From Paenibacillus massiliensis subsp. panacisoli DSM 21345 (GTDB lineage: Bacteria > Bacillota > Bacilli > Paenibacillales > Paenibacillaceae), in the NCBI RefSeq assembly GCF_000426545.1, contig NZ_AUFO01000008.1, positions 106,857 to 170,856 on the forward strand: 64,000 nucleotides of DNA. The letters are read 5' to 3'. Of this stretch, positions 17,024-24,607 are shown piece after piece; the stretch's first letter is position 1, and every line of letters starts with the position of its first letter. The notes beneath the pieces are model-generated. The model was given only the letters and a program-made list of their open reading frames with translations. It searched no databases and was not told where the DNA came from. A program made the translations under genes and the position numbers.

Positions 17024-17533
17024 ATGATATTGCAAAAAGGGGATACCCTGTTCAGGCAAGGAGAATCGGGGCCACTCTACAAGCTTGTCAAGGGCATGCT
17101 CAAGATTGTCCGCGTCCACCAGGATGGCTCTCAGTTCATGGTGAATATCATCGTTCCGGGAGATACGATTCCCCATCATTCGCTGATTAGTCCTCACCCG
17201 TATTATGGAACGGCGATCGCCCTTGTTCCCAGTGAGGTAGAGGTTATTGCGACCGACCGCTGGTACAAAGAGTTGGCCGAGGAGCCTGAGCGCTACAAAG
17301 ATGTTGCCATGGCCTTGCAGAACAGTCTGCGAATGATGCAGAAGCGCATTGATCAATTAACAGAAGTCTCTCCTGCAGCCAAGCTGGAACAGCTTCGGAT
17401 CTGGATTGAAGGATATATCGCCCCTTCTACGATCAGTGATATTCTTACCCAAGACGAGATTGGCCAGTTCATTGGCCTGCGTCGAGAGACGATTAACAGA
17501 CTCATGCGCAAGACTCACAAGCAGGCTAAATAA
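17024..17533 (+). CDS. Crp/Fnr family transcriptional regulator without cysteines
   Basis: 169 residues, short for the family (usually 220-240). It has a cyclic-nucleotide-binding-like beta barrel (about 1-80, FRQGESGPLYKLVKGMLKI and IIVPGDTIPHH), a dimerisation helix, and a C-terminal helix-turn-helix with LTQDEIGQFIGLRRETINRLMRK. The recognition helix RRETINR keeps the R-E-x-x-x-R pattern of CRP, which reads TGTGA half-sites. There is no cysteine at all, so it cannot carry the Fe-S cluster of E. coli or Bacillus Fnr. ATG follows TGGAGG. NreC-type boxes upstream and TGTGA-N6-TCACA boxes at hcp, por and cupin-ywiC suggest it is the second tier of the anaerobic cascade (inference). Confidence 0.88.
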   Translation: MILQKGDTLFRQGESGPLYKLVKGMLKIVRVHQDGSQFMVNIIVPGDTIPHHSLISPHPYYGTAIALVPSEVEVIATDRWYKELAEEPERYKDVAMALQNSLRMMQKRIDQLTEVSPAAKLEQLRIWIEGYIAPSTISDILTQDEIGQFIGLRRETINRLMRKTHKQAK

Positions 17534-17541
17534 CCTTTCTC

Positions 17542-17576
17542 AGCCCGTTCTTAGACCTCTGGTCCAGGGACGGGCT
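17542..17576 (+). terminator. Probable terminator of the Crp/Fnr gene
   Basis: Stem AGCCCGT (17542-17548) with ACGGGCT (17570-17576) and an inner GACC/GGTC pair, followed by a T-rich tract. It lies nine bases after the stop. Confidence 0.6.
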
Positions 17577-17580
17577 ATTG

Positions 17581-17658
17581 TCTGTTTTCTATATCTGTTT
17601 TCTATATCTGTTTTCTATATCTGTTTTCTATATCTGTTTTCTATTTCTGTTTTCTGTT
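17581..17658. repeat. Six tandem copies of a 13-bp T-rich repeat
   Basis: TCTGTTTTCTATA occurs exactly four times in a row (17581-17632), then two copies with one or two end changes (to 17658). It sits right after the Crp/Fnr terminator, in the gap before hcp. Looser T-rich tracts of the same word type lie at 26500-26575 and 50170-50220. Confidence 0.95.
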
Positions 17659-17752
17659 GCAAGCACTGTTCACGCATGCTACGACTCTAATTTCATCATT
17701 TTCATGACAAAATCAACTCACAATTAGCGATTATGGTATTGAATTGGCAAAA

Positions 17753-17795
17753 AGTGATCCCAGTCACCTGAGAGTAAAGGGCTGTACGATATACT
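17753..17795 (+). promoter_or_regulatory. Crp/Fnr box and promoter of hcp
   Basis: GTGA-TCCCAG-TCAC (17754-17767) is a Crp/Fnr palindrome lacking only the outermost bases. A -10 TATACT follows at 17790-17795, its centre 32 bp from the box centre. That is the class II activator position (about -42). It lies about 100 bases upstream of the hcp start. Confidence 0.7.
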
Positions 17796-17892
17796 CCGGG
17801 TATTGAATGTCTATTACAGCGTCATACAGAGGAATTCAGATTAGACATTCATTCTTATCTGTATGATGTTCAATACTCAGGAGGTAATCGAA

Positions 17893-19581
17893 ATGACAAC
17901 TAATGTGGCAAAAATGGTATCGGAGCAGCCACCCATGTTCTGCTTTCAATGCCAGGAGACGGCCAAGGGGGTAGGCTGTACCGTAGTCGGCGTCTGTGGC
18001 AAGACACAGGATGTTGCCAATCTGCAGGATTTGCTAATCTATCTGCTCAAAGGAATTTCTTGGCTCAGCCTTGATATTTCCTTGCCAGAGGCTCAGGACC
18101 GCAAGGTATCTCATTTCGTCATGGATGCTTTGTTCGCCACCATTACTAATGCCAATTTTGATCGAGATGTGTTCATCTCCAAAGTACGTGATGCCTTAGC
18201 CCTGCGTAATGAAATCAAGAGCTTACGTGACCAGCAACAGCCTTCCTCTACTGCAAGTAATCTTCCTGATGCTGCAACATGGTACTCAGACAGCGAAGCA
18301 GAAATGGATATCAAGGCTCACCAGGTTGGTATCCTTGCTACCAAGAATGAAGATATTCGCTCATTGCGGGAGCTGCTCACCTATGGCCTGAAAGGCATGG
18401 CTGCATATGCCTATCATGCATGGCAACTCGGACACGGAAATGATGAGATGGATCATTTCATGCGCAAGGTGCTTGCAGCCACACTCGATGACACCCTGGA
18501 TGTCCAAGCGCTGATCGCTCTCGTTATGGAGACAGGTAAATACGGTGTCGATGCCATGGCGATGCTGGATGCAGCCAACACGGGAACTTATGGACAGCCT
18601 GAGGTGACCAAGGTCAATATCGGTGTCAGAAATAATCCAGGCATTCTTATCAGCGGTCATGATCTGAAGGATCTGGAGCAGTTGCTGGAGCAAACAGAGG
18701 GAACAGGAGTCGATGTGTACACACATAGCGAGATGCTTCCTGCCCACTACTATCCAGCCTTCAAAAAATACAATAACTTTGTCGGTAACTACGGCAACGC
18801 ATGGTGGAAGCAAAACACTGAATTCGATGCCTTCAACGGTCCGATCCTGATGACGACGAATTGTATTGTACCGCCAAAAGCCAGCTATATGGATCGCATC
18901 TACACGACAGGGAATACAGGCTTCGCTGGAGTCAAGCATATTCCAGAGGGTGAGAACGGAGCTCCAAAGGATTTCTCGGCTATTATTGCCCAAGCACTTA
19001 CCTGTCCGCCACCGACAGAACTGGAGACTGGTGAGATTGTAGGCGGATTTGCCCATTCAGCAGTCCTGAACGTCGCTGATCAGATCGTAGATTCCGTCAA
19101 GACAGGAGCAATTCGTCGTTTCTTCGTCATGGCAGGCTGCGATGGTCGGATGAAATCACGCAATTACTATACTGACTTCGCAAAGGAACTGCCGCAGGAT
19201 ACGATTATTCTGACAGCTGGATGCGCGAAGTACAAATATAACAAGCTGGACCTTGGAGAGATTAACGGCCTGCCGCGCGTGCTTGATGCCGGACAATGCA
19301 ACGACTCCTACTCGCTTGCCGTAATCGCTCTGAAGCTGAAGGAAGTTTTCGGCCTGGAGGATATCAATGATCTCCCGATCTCCTATAATATTGCATGGTA
19401 CGAGCAAAAAGCCGTCATCGTTCTGCTGGCCCTCTTATATCTGGGCGTCAAAAATATTCATCTGGGACCAACACTACCTGCCTTCCTGTCGCCGAATGTA
19501 GCGAAGGTATTGGTAGAGAACTTCGGCATTGGCGGCATTACCAGCGTCGAAGAGGATATGAACTTGTTCATGACCGTATAA
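17893..19581 (+). CDS. hcp: Hybrid-cluster protein (hydroxylamine/NO reductase)
   Basis: 562 residues. The N-terminal cluster motif [19 protein letters not shown] (C-x2-C-x8-C-x5-C) and the later hybrid-cluster ligands ([33 protein letters not shown]) identify the class of Hcp with a plain Cys motif near the N terminus. Hcp reduces hydroxylamine in vitro and acts as a high-affinity NO reductase that protects cells respiring nitrate. ATG 17893 is used because AGGAGGTAATCGAA precedes it; the frame also opens at 17863 without an RBS. No hcr reductase gene is adjacent. Control by the class II Crp/Fnr box upstream fits its role in nitrosative stress. Confidence 0.97.
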   Translation: MTTNVAKMVSEQPPMFCFQCQETAKGVGCTVVGVCGKTQDVANLQDLLIYLLKGISWLSLDISLPEAQDRKVSHFVMDALFATITNANFDRDVFISKVRDALALRNEIKSLRDQQQPSSTASNLPDAATWYSDSEAEMDIKAHQVGILATKNEDIRSLRELLTYGLKGMAAYAYHAWQLGHGNDEMDHFMRKVLAATLDDTLDVQALIALVMETGKYGVDAMAMLDAANTGTYGQPEVTKVNIGVRNNPGILISGHDLKDLEQLLEQTEGTGVDVYTHSEMLPAHYYPAFKKYNNFVGNYGNAWWKQNTEFDAFNGPILMTTNCIVPPKASYMDRIYTTGNTGFAGVKHIPEGENGAPKDFSAIIAQALTCPPPTELETGEIVGGFAHSAVLNVADQIVDSVKTGAIRRFFVMAGCDGRMKSRNYYTDFAKELPQDTIILTAGCAKYKYNKLDLGEINGLPRVLDAGQCNDSYSLAVIALKLKEVFGLEDINDLPISYNIAWYEQKAVIVLLALLYLGVKNIHLGPTLPAFLSPNVAKVLVENFGIGGITSVEEDMNLFMTV

Positions 19582-19623
19582 AACTCACAATATTTATGCC
19601 AGCAGCACTGGCATTGCATTGTT

Positions 19624-19659
19624 GGGCCTCGTTCTCTTACTTGAGAATGGGGCTCTTTT
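19624..19659 (+). terminator. Terminator of hcp
   Basis: Long imperfect stem GGGCCTCGTTCTC / GAGAATGGGGCTC followed by TTTTC, 42 bases after the hcp stop. Confidence 0.8.
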
Positions 19660-19784
19660 CATTCCCCATACTGGAGGAGCAACAGCTGCCAGAGGTTCAA
19701 ACGTTCACCGCAGTTGCACGGACCCCAAACACTTAACCTCTTCAGTTCAATCTATACTTTTTCGTTTACTACTACCGCCATGAT

Positions 19785-19824
19785 GCAAAAAGAGGCCCAC
19801 ACCTGGTATCCCAGGAATGGACCT
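19785..19824 (-). terminator. Terminator of the por operon
   Basis: Minus-strand stem AGGTCCATTCCTGG / CCAGGTGTGGGCCT (19824-19811 with 19806-19793), followed by CTTTTTG. It lies 16 bases after the porAB stop and is convergent with hcp. Confidence 0.75.
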
Positions 19825-19839
19825 GCTGTACATATTCGA

Positions 19840-22131
19840 TTATAGCAACGGATGCTCGTGCTTAGCCTTCAGAATATCCCATCTGCGCTCGACTTCTCGC
19901 TCGAATTCATCCAGAATTCCCTTGTTTTCTTCCTTGAGAAGGTGCTTGGTTTTACCCATATATTTGAGCCATTCTGTGAGAGGCACCTTTTTGTTACGAG
20001 CTTCCGGGTTGTACGTAATCGTTGTCTGTCCACGTTCTACCTCGTATAACGGGAAGAAGCAGGAATTTACTGCCGCTCCAACAATACTTTCTCCATCACG
20101 ATCATTGGACTTCCAGTTCAGTGGGCAGGCGATGAGCAGCTTGCCGTAGGCCATACCTTCATGCGTTGCATACCATTGGGCCTTCGCTGCTTTCTTGACT
20201 AGATCCTGTCCAAAGGCCTCGGTACCTGTGAACACATACGGAATATGGGTAGCCGCCATGATCTGTGCTGTATCCTTATGATGGTAGGGCTTGCCCTGCT
20301 GAGCTTTACCCACACCGGACGTGCTCGTCATATGGCCTAATGGAGTAGAATAGGACAACTGGGCACCCGTATTCATGTAGCCTTCGTTATCATACTCCAG
20401 AATGATCATACGGTGGTTACGTAATGCGGTCCCGATCGCAGACCCCATACCAATATCCATACCGCCGTCCCCAGTCACCATCACGAACGTGAAGTCATCA
20501 GGAACGTCTATCTCACCCCGACGTTTTTTCTCCCAAAAAGCCTCCAGCGTACCAGACAAGGTAGCTGCACCGTTCTGGAACAGATTGTGAATGAAGCTCT
20601 GCTTGTGAGAGTTATACGGATAGCCTGTTGTTGTAATATAAGCACAGCCTGTCTGGAATAGTGTAACGATATTGCCTTCAATCCCCTTGAAGAACAGCTC
20701 CAGACCAGGGAAAATACCGCAGCCCGGACACGCTCCATGACCGGCAGCAATTCGCTTAGGCTTGCCAGTGAGAGACCGAAGTGGTGGAACGCGTACTGAC
20801 AGCTTGGAGGTCTCTTCATCAACCTTGACTGTGATCAATCCTGAGTTGTAAGTATCTGCTCCCTGCAGCTCCACGGACGATTGCAGCCGATCCTTCTCCA
20901 GACCTGGCGTATGCCCATAATAATCAAAAGGCTTGTCTGCATATCCTTGTGCTGCTGCCTCTATTGCAAGCTCATAGAATGCCTCTGCATCCTCTGCATA
21001 AAAGTCCTTGCCTCCAAGGCCGAAGATACGGGACAGCACAATTGGCTGCTCGCCACGCAGGTCCTGTAAGGCTGATTTGACCTCGTGCGTCAGGTTACCA
21101 CCTTTAGCCCCGTAAGAGTCCGCCCGCTCGCCTACCAGCAGCGCTTTGACACCTGATAGTGCCTTCCGTATAGCCTCTGCCGGGAATGGCCGAATCACAT
21201 TCGGACTAATGACCCCAGCCTTGATGCCGCGACTACGCAACTGATCTGCCACATCCTTGGCAGATTCGGCAGCAGAATTAAGCAGGAACAAGGCTACCTC
21301 TGCATCCTCCATCTTGTACAAATCAAGCGTCTCATACGTTCTGCCCGACAATGCAGCATACTCTTGTGCTACCTCTTCGAATACACGCCCGGCATGCTCC
21401 ATCGCAACCGATTGCTGGTAATGGTTATTCATTAGATCATCACCATTCATGTACGCACCCACTACAATAGGATGCTCTGCATCCAGTACATGGGGTGCTT
21501 CAGGGGCTTCACCGACGAATGCTCTTACCACATCGCGCTCTTCGAATATTTGAACTCTGCGCTTCTGATGTGAAGTGAAGAACCCGTCATACGCCACGAT
21601 GACTGGCAATCGAACATCACTATGCTCTGCGACACGCAGCGCTATGATATTCATATCGTATACGGCCTGTGGAGAACGGGCTGTCAGGATGACCCATCCG
21701 GTATTCAGTCCGTAATACAGGTCCGAATGATCACCGCGAATATCCAGCGGTCCGCTTACAGCACGTGTGACCAGATTCATGACCATTGGGAAGCGTGTTC
21801 CCGCCTGCACAGGAAGCTGCTCGATCATATAGAGGAATCCGTTCGCGCTCGTCGCATTGAAGACGCGTGCTCCAGCCGCCGCTGCTCCATAGCAGATACC
21901 AGCGGAGCCATGCTCTCCATCGGCCGGGATCAGCTTGATATCATGCTCACCGCGGGTCCTCATCACATCGAGATATTGGGCAATCTCAGTCGATGGAGTA
22001 ATAGGGAAGTATCCCATAATATGATAGTTAATCTGAGCCGCAGCCATCGCAGCCATCTCATTGCCGGATTCAAATACAGTAGTCTGGACAGGCATTTCTG
22101 TCCGCTCAGCTGTCTCGGTATGGGTACTCAT
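19840..22131 (-). CDS. 2-oxoacid (pyruvate):ferredoxin oxidoreductase, fused alpha-beta subunits
   Basis: 763 residues. Residues ~15-430 are a Por alpha chain (AAAQINYHIMGYFPITPSTEIAQ, then RGDHSDLYYGLNTGWVIL). Residues ~450-763 are a Por beta chain with the cluster cysteines CPGC, QTGC and NSCFFP and the thiamine pyrophosphate motif GDGGMDIGMGSAI...EYDNEGYMNTG. The two are separate proteins in many archaea and bacteria but fused here. The enzyme oxidatively decarboxylates pyruvate or another 2-oxoacid to acyl-CoA, reducing ferredoxin, and is oxygen sensitive. ATG follows AGGAGGAGACCGTGCA and overlaps the upstream gene's stop by four bases. Substrate is inferred, not shown. Confidence 0.9.
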   Translation of the reverse strand: MSTHTETAERTEMPVQTTVFESGNEMAAMAAAQINYHIMGYFPITPSTEIAQYLDVMRTRGEHDIKLIPADGEHGSAGICYGAAAAGARVFNATSANGFLYMIEQLPVQAGTRFPMVMNLVTRAVSGPLDIRGDHSDLYYGLNTGWVILTARSPQAVYDMNIIALRVAEHSDVRLPVIVAYDGFFTSHQKRRVQIFEERDVVRAFVGEAPEAPHVLDAEHPIVVGAYMNGDDLMNNHYQQSVAMEHAGRVFEEVAQEYAALSGRTYETLDLYKMEDAEVALFLLNSAAESAKDVADQLRSRGIKAGVISPNVIRPFPAEAIRKALSGVKALLVGERADSYGAKGGNLTHEVKSALQDLRGEQPIVLSRIFGLGGKDFYAEDAEAFYELAIEAAAQGYADKPFDYYGHTPGLEKDRLQSSVELQGADTYNSGLITVKVDEETSKLSVRVPPLRSLTGKPKRIAAGHGACPGCGIFPGLELFFKGIEGNIVTLFQTGCAYITTTGYPYNSHKQSFIHNLFQNGAATLSGTLEAFWEKKRRGEIDVPDDFTFVMVTGDGGMDIGMGSAIGTALRNHRMIILEYDNEGYMNTGAQLSYSTPLGHMTSTSGVGKAQQGKPYHHKDTAQIMAATHIPYVFTGTEAFGQDLVKKAAKAQWYATHEGMAYGKLLIACPLNWKSNDRDGESIVGAAVNSCFFPLYEVERGQTTITYNPEARNKKVPLTEWLKYMGKTKHLLKEENKGILDEFEREVERRWDILKAKHEHPLL

Positions 22132-23144
22132 TGCACGGTCTCCTCCTTCATACGAAATGCAGTACGCTGCGGCACTCGGTGCTGATCAGCAAAGCCAGCA
22201 TCGTCCAAACGCTCCGTGAGTGCTGCACTCGGGCATACCTCCACGCATTTCAGGCAGCCTTTACAGTATTGATAGTCAATGCCCTGCAGGAACATTTGCA
22301 GATTCCCCCGCTTGTCAGGCTGACGATCCCATACGAAGCAAAAGTCAGGACATGCCGTGTCACAAGCTGCGCAGTTGATGCACAGATCCTTATGGAATTC
22401 TGGCAGCACGCCTTGTCTTGACCCGCTAAGATCCTTCGTTATGCTATTCGCTATAACATTCAGAATACCGCCAGGCTCTTGCGTCTTATAGCCCAACAAT
22501 GGCTCAGGGCGAGTATACTCTGCCGCCTCATGCTCTGCTGACCCGATCGTCACGAAGCTGACCTCCTCATAGCCTCGATCGAAAGTACGCAAGTTGGGCT
22601 CGACCAGATGTGGCAGCTTCTTCTCAAACGTACGCGTGATAACCGCTCGCATGTCATCCGGATTGAGGAAGCTGCAGATCCGAAACAGTGCACCCAGCAT
22701 CGCTGTATTGACCTTGGTCCGCTCCTGCATCGCAATGCTGAGTGCATCTACTATAGCCAGCGTTCCGTGTGCCATCTTCAGATCACGGGCCACCTCTGCT
22801 GAGTCACGTGCAGAATTAACCAATACGACACCACCTGGACGCAGTCCATTCGTCACATCGACGGTCTTGTACAATGCTTCGTGAAAGATACCTACGACAT
22901 TAGGCCGTTCAATAGGGCTATGATCTCTGATCTCTACCTCGGGTGCGCAAAAGCGTACAAAGCTTTTGACTGGAGAACCTTTCTTCTCGGAGCCATAGCT
23001 GGAAAAGTTAGAGCCGTTCAGACCTGCTCCGTTCACCCCGGCTTCCGCTAGCATTTTACCAGCCAGGTTTGCCCCCAATCCCCCGATGGATTCCAGTCGG
23101 ATTTCATAAAATCCAAGCTCGTTCGTCTGCGGTAACATTGTCAC
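22128..23144 (-). CDS. 2-oxoacid:ferredoxin oxidoreductase, fused gamma-delta subunits
   Basis: 338 residues from GTG 23144, which stands eight bases after AGGAGG. The frame's upstream codons to 23192 overlap the promoter. N-terminal ~190 residues: Por gamma domain (FYEIRLESIGGLGANLAGKMLAEAG, then VGIFHEALYKTV). C-terminal part: a two-cluster ferredoxin delta domain with CINCAACDTACP and CKGCLKCVEVCP, binding two 4Fe-4S clusters. With the downstream alpha-beta fusion it makes a complete four-subunit enzyme from two genes. The four-base overlap ATGA implies translational coupling. A perfect Crp/Fnr box lies upstream, which fits anaerobic expression. Confidence 0.9.
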   Translation of the reverse strand: MTMLPQTNELGFYEIRLESIGGLGANLAGKMLAEAGVNGAGLNGSNFSSYGSEKKGSPVKSFVRFCAPEVEIRDHSPIERPNVVGIFHEALYKTVDVTNGLRPGGVVLVNSARDSAEVARDLKMAHGTLAIVDALSIAMQERTKVNTAMLGALFRICSFLNPDDMRAVITRTFEKKLPHLVEPNLRTFDRGYEEVSFVTIGSAEHEAAEYTRPEPLLGYKTQEPGGILNVIANSITKDLSGSRQGVLPEFHKDLCINCAACDTACPDFCFVWDRQPDKRGNLQMFLQGIDYQYCKGCLKCVEVCPSAALTERLDDAGFADQHRVPQRTAFRMKEETVQ

Positions 23145-23192
23145 TACGCGTTCCTCCTGTTCTGTTCTAGTTCCATCCATCTCTTGTGTCAA

Positions 23193-23234
23193 AGTGTATC
23201 ACACCCACAATAGAATAATGTGATTGCGGTCACA
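23193..23234 (-). promoter_or_regulatory. Perfect Crp/Fnr box and class II promoter of the por operon
   Basis: TGTGA-TTGCGG-TCACA (23219-23234) has perfect Crp/Fnr half-sites. On the minus strand a -10 TACACT (23198-23193) lies with its centre 31 bp from the box centre, the class II position. Transcription would start near 23186 and leave a ~40-base leader before GTG 23144, which supports that start choice. Confidence 0.75.
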
Positions 23235-23252
23235 TAACTGAAATGCATATAA

Positions 23253-23286
23253 GAGCCCCAATCCTCGCCTGGAGAATTGGAGCTCC
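23253..23286 (-). terminator. Hairpin downstream of moaA, likely terminator
   Basis: Minus strand GGAGCTCCAATTCTC...GAGGATTGGGGCTC, then TTATAT. The stem is long but the T-run is short. It is ~290 bases after the moaA stop and just upstream of the por promoter. The interval 23290-23575 holds no gene I can support. Confidence 0.45.
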
Positions 23287-23575
23287 GACTATGATATGAG
23301 TAGTGCTGTGAGTGCCTGAATCATTGCTATCTATCGCTTGAGTTACCATCAGATTGATAGTCACAGCAAGGAAGTTCTCACTGTCCTTTTATGCAAAATA
23401 TGGATTAGGGCATGTCTCCGTTACTCGTCTATATCATTTCAATACTATGTGTATGACAAATATATGAGCAAATACTATGGCATGCGTCGTTAAGCTTGGG
23501 CGATTTAATACCACAACTCGCTCTAGACCAAAGCTATACTCGGTACATTAGAAGACTTATATTAGAGTGCTGGTA

Positions 23576-24589
23576 TCAGCCTCCAATATAGGACATCCCA
23601 ATCTTGCTACGGGCCGAAGTAATCTCTGAGCGTAGATCGGAATAGCGATCTGTTCGCTGCTGCCAGACAGCAGCTATGGTATCGCTTAATTGCTCGTCTG
23701 TAGCTCCGTTCCGCAGCATCGTCTTCACGTCAAAGCCAGCCGAAGCAAACAGACAGGTATAGAGCTGCCCATCAGACGACAGACGTGCCCGGGTACAAGA
23801 GGAGCAGAAGGAGGCTGACACTGACGGGATAAAGCCGATCTCTCCTTCACCATCAGCATACCTGTAGCGATTGGCTACCTCTCCAAAATACGCTGGCTCA
23901 ACCGGAACGAGGTCATAGACAGCACTGAGCTGGTCCAGCATTTGCTGCTTGGTGACCACGCTGTCCATACTCCAGCCGTTGTCATTGCCGACATCCATGA
24001 ATTCAATCAGCCGCAGCGGAACTCCCAAGGCTTTGAAATATGTCGCCATCGGTAGAATCTGAGCATCATTCACTCCCTTTTGCACGACCATGTTCACCTT
24101 AATCTCAAAGCCGACCTCTCTTGCAATTTCGATATTTCGCAGAATTACAGCAGGCTCAATGCCACGTCCGTTAATCTGCCCGAACAAGACGGGGTCCAGT
24201 GCATCAAGACTAACGTTCAGGCGCCGCAGGCCTGCATTATAGAGTGGCTCTGCCAGTCTGCCCAGCAGAACACCATTAGTCGTCAAGCCCATATCCTCGA
24301 CTCCTGAAATAGACAACAGATCTGCCACGAGCTCGGGAAGTCCCCCTCGCAGCAGTGGCTCTCCGCCTGTAAGTCGAATCTTGCTCACGCCCAGCGCTAC
24401 GAACAGCCTAGCTAACCGTACCAGCTCATCGTTGCTCAGCTGCTGCTCTGGCGGGAGAAAGCTGTGCTTAAGACCATATTTCTCTATAGGCATACAATAC
24501 GTGCAGCGAAAATTGCAGCGGTCCGTCACCGAAATACGCAAATCATGTAAAGGACGCTGCAGACCGTCCCGAAGCCGATGCCTGTCCAT
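23576..24589 (-). CDS. moaA: GTP 3',8-cyclase MoaA (molybdenum cofactor synthesis)
   Basis: 337 residues, radical-SAM enzyme that with MoaC turns GTP into cyclic pyranopterin monophosphate, the first step to the cofactor of NarG. N-terminal 4Fe-4S motif CNFRCTYC (residues ~26-33), GGEPLLR, and the C-terminal cluster region SFCSSCTRARLSSDGQLYTCLF. It ends in the conserved Gly-Gly. ATG follows GGGGGAG, which overlaps the narK stop region, so it is the second gene of a narK-moaA operon. No other Moco gene is in the window, so the rest of the pathway must be elsewhere. Confidence 0.97.
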   Translation of the reverse strand: MDRHRLRDGLQRPLHDLRISVTDRCNFRCTYCMPIEKYGLKHSFLPPEQQLSNDELVRLARLFVALGVSKIRLTGGEPLLRGGLPELVADLLSISGVEDMGLTTNGVLLGRLAEPLYNAGLRRLNVSLDALDPVLFGQINGRGIEPAVILRNIEIAREVGFEIKVNMVVQKGVNDAQILPMATYFKALGVPLRLIEFMDVGNDNGWSMDSVVTKQQMLDQLSAVYDLVPVEPAYFGEVANRYRYADGEGEIGFIPSVSASFCSSCTRARLSSDGQLYTCLFASAGFDVKTMLRNGATDEQLSDTIAAVWQQRTDRYSDLRSEITSARSKIGMSYIGG

Positions 24590-24607
24590 GTCCGCTCCCC
24601 CTTGATG

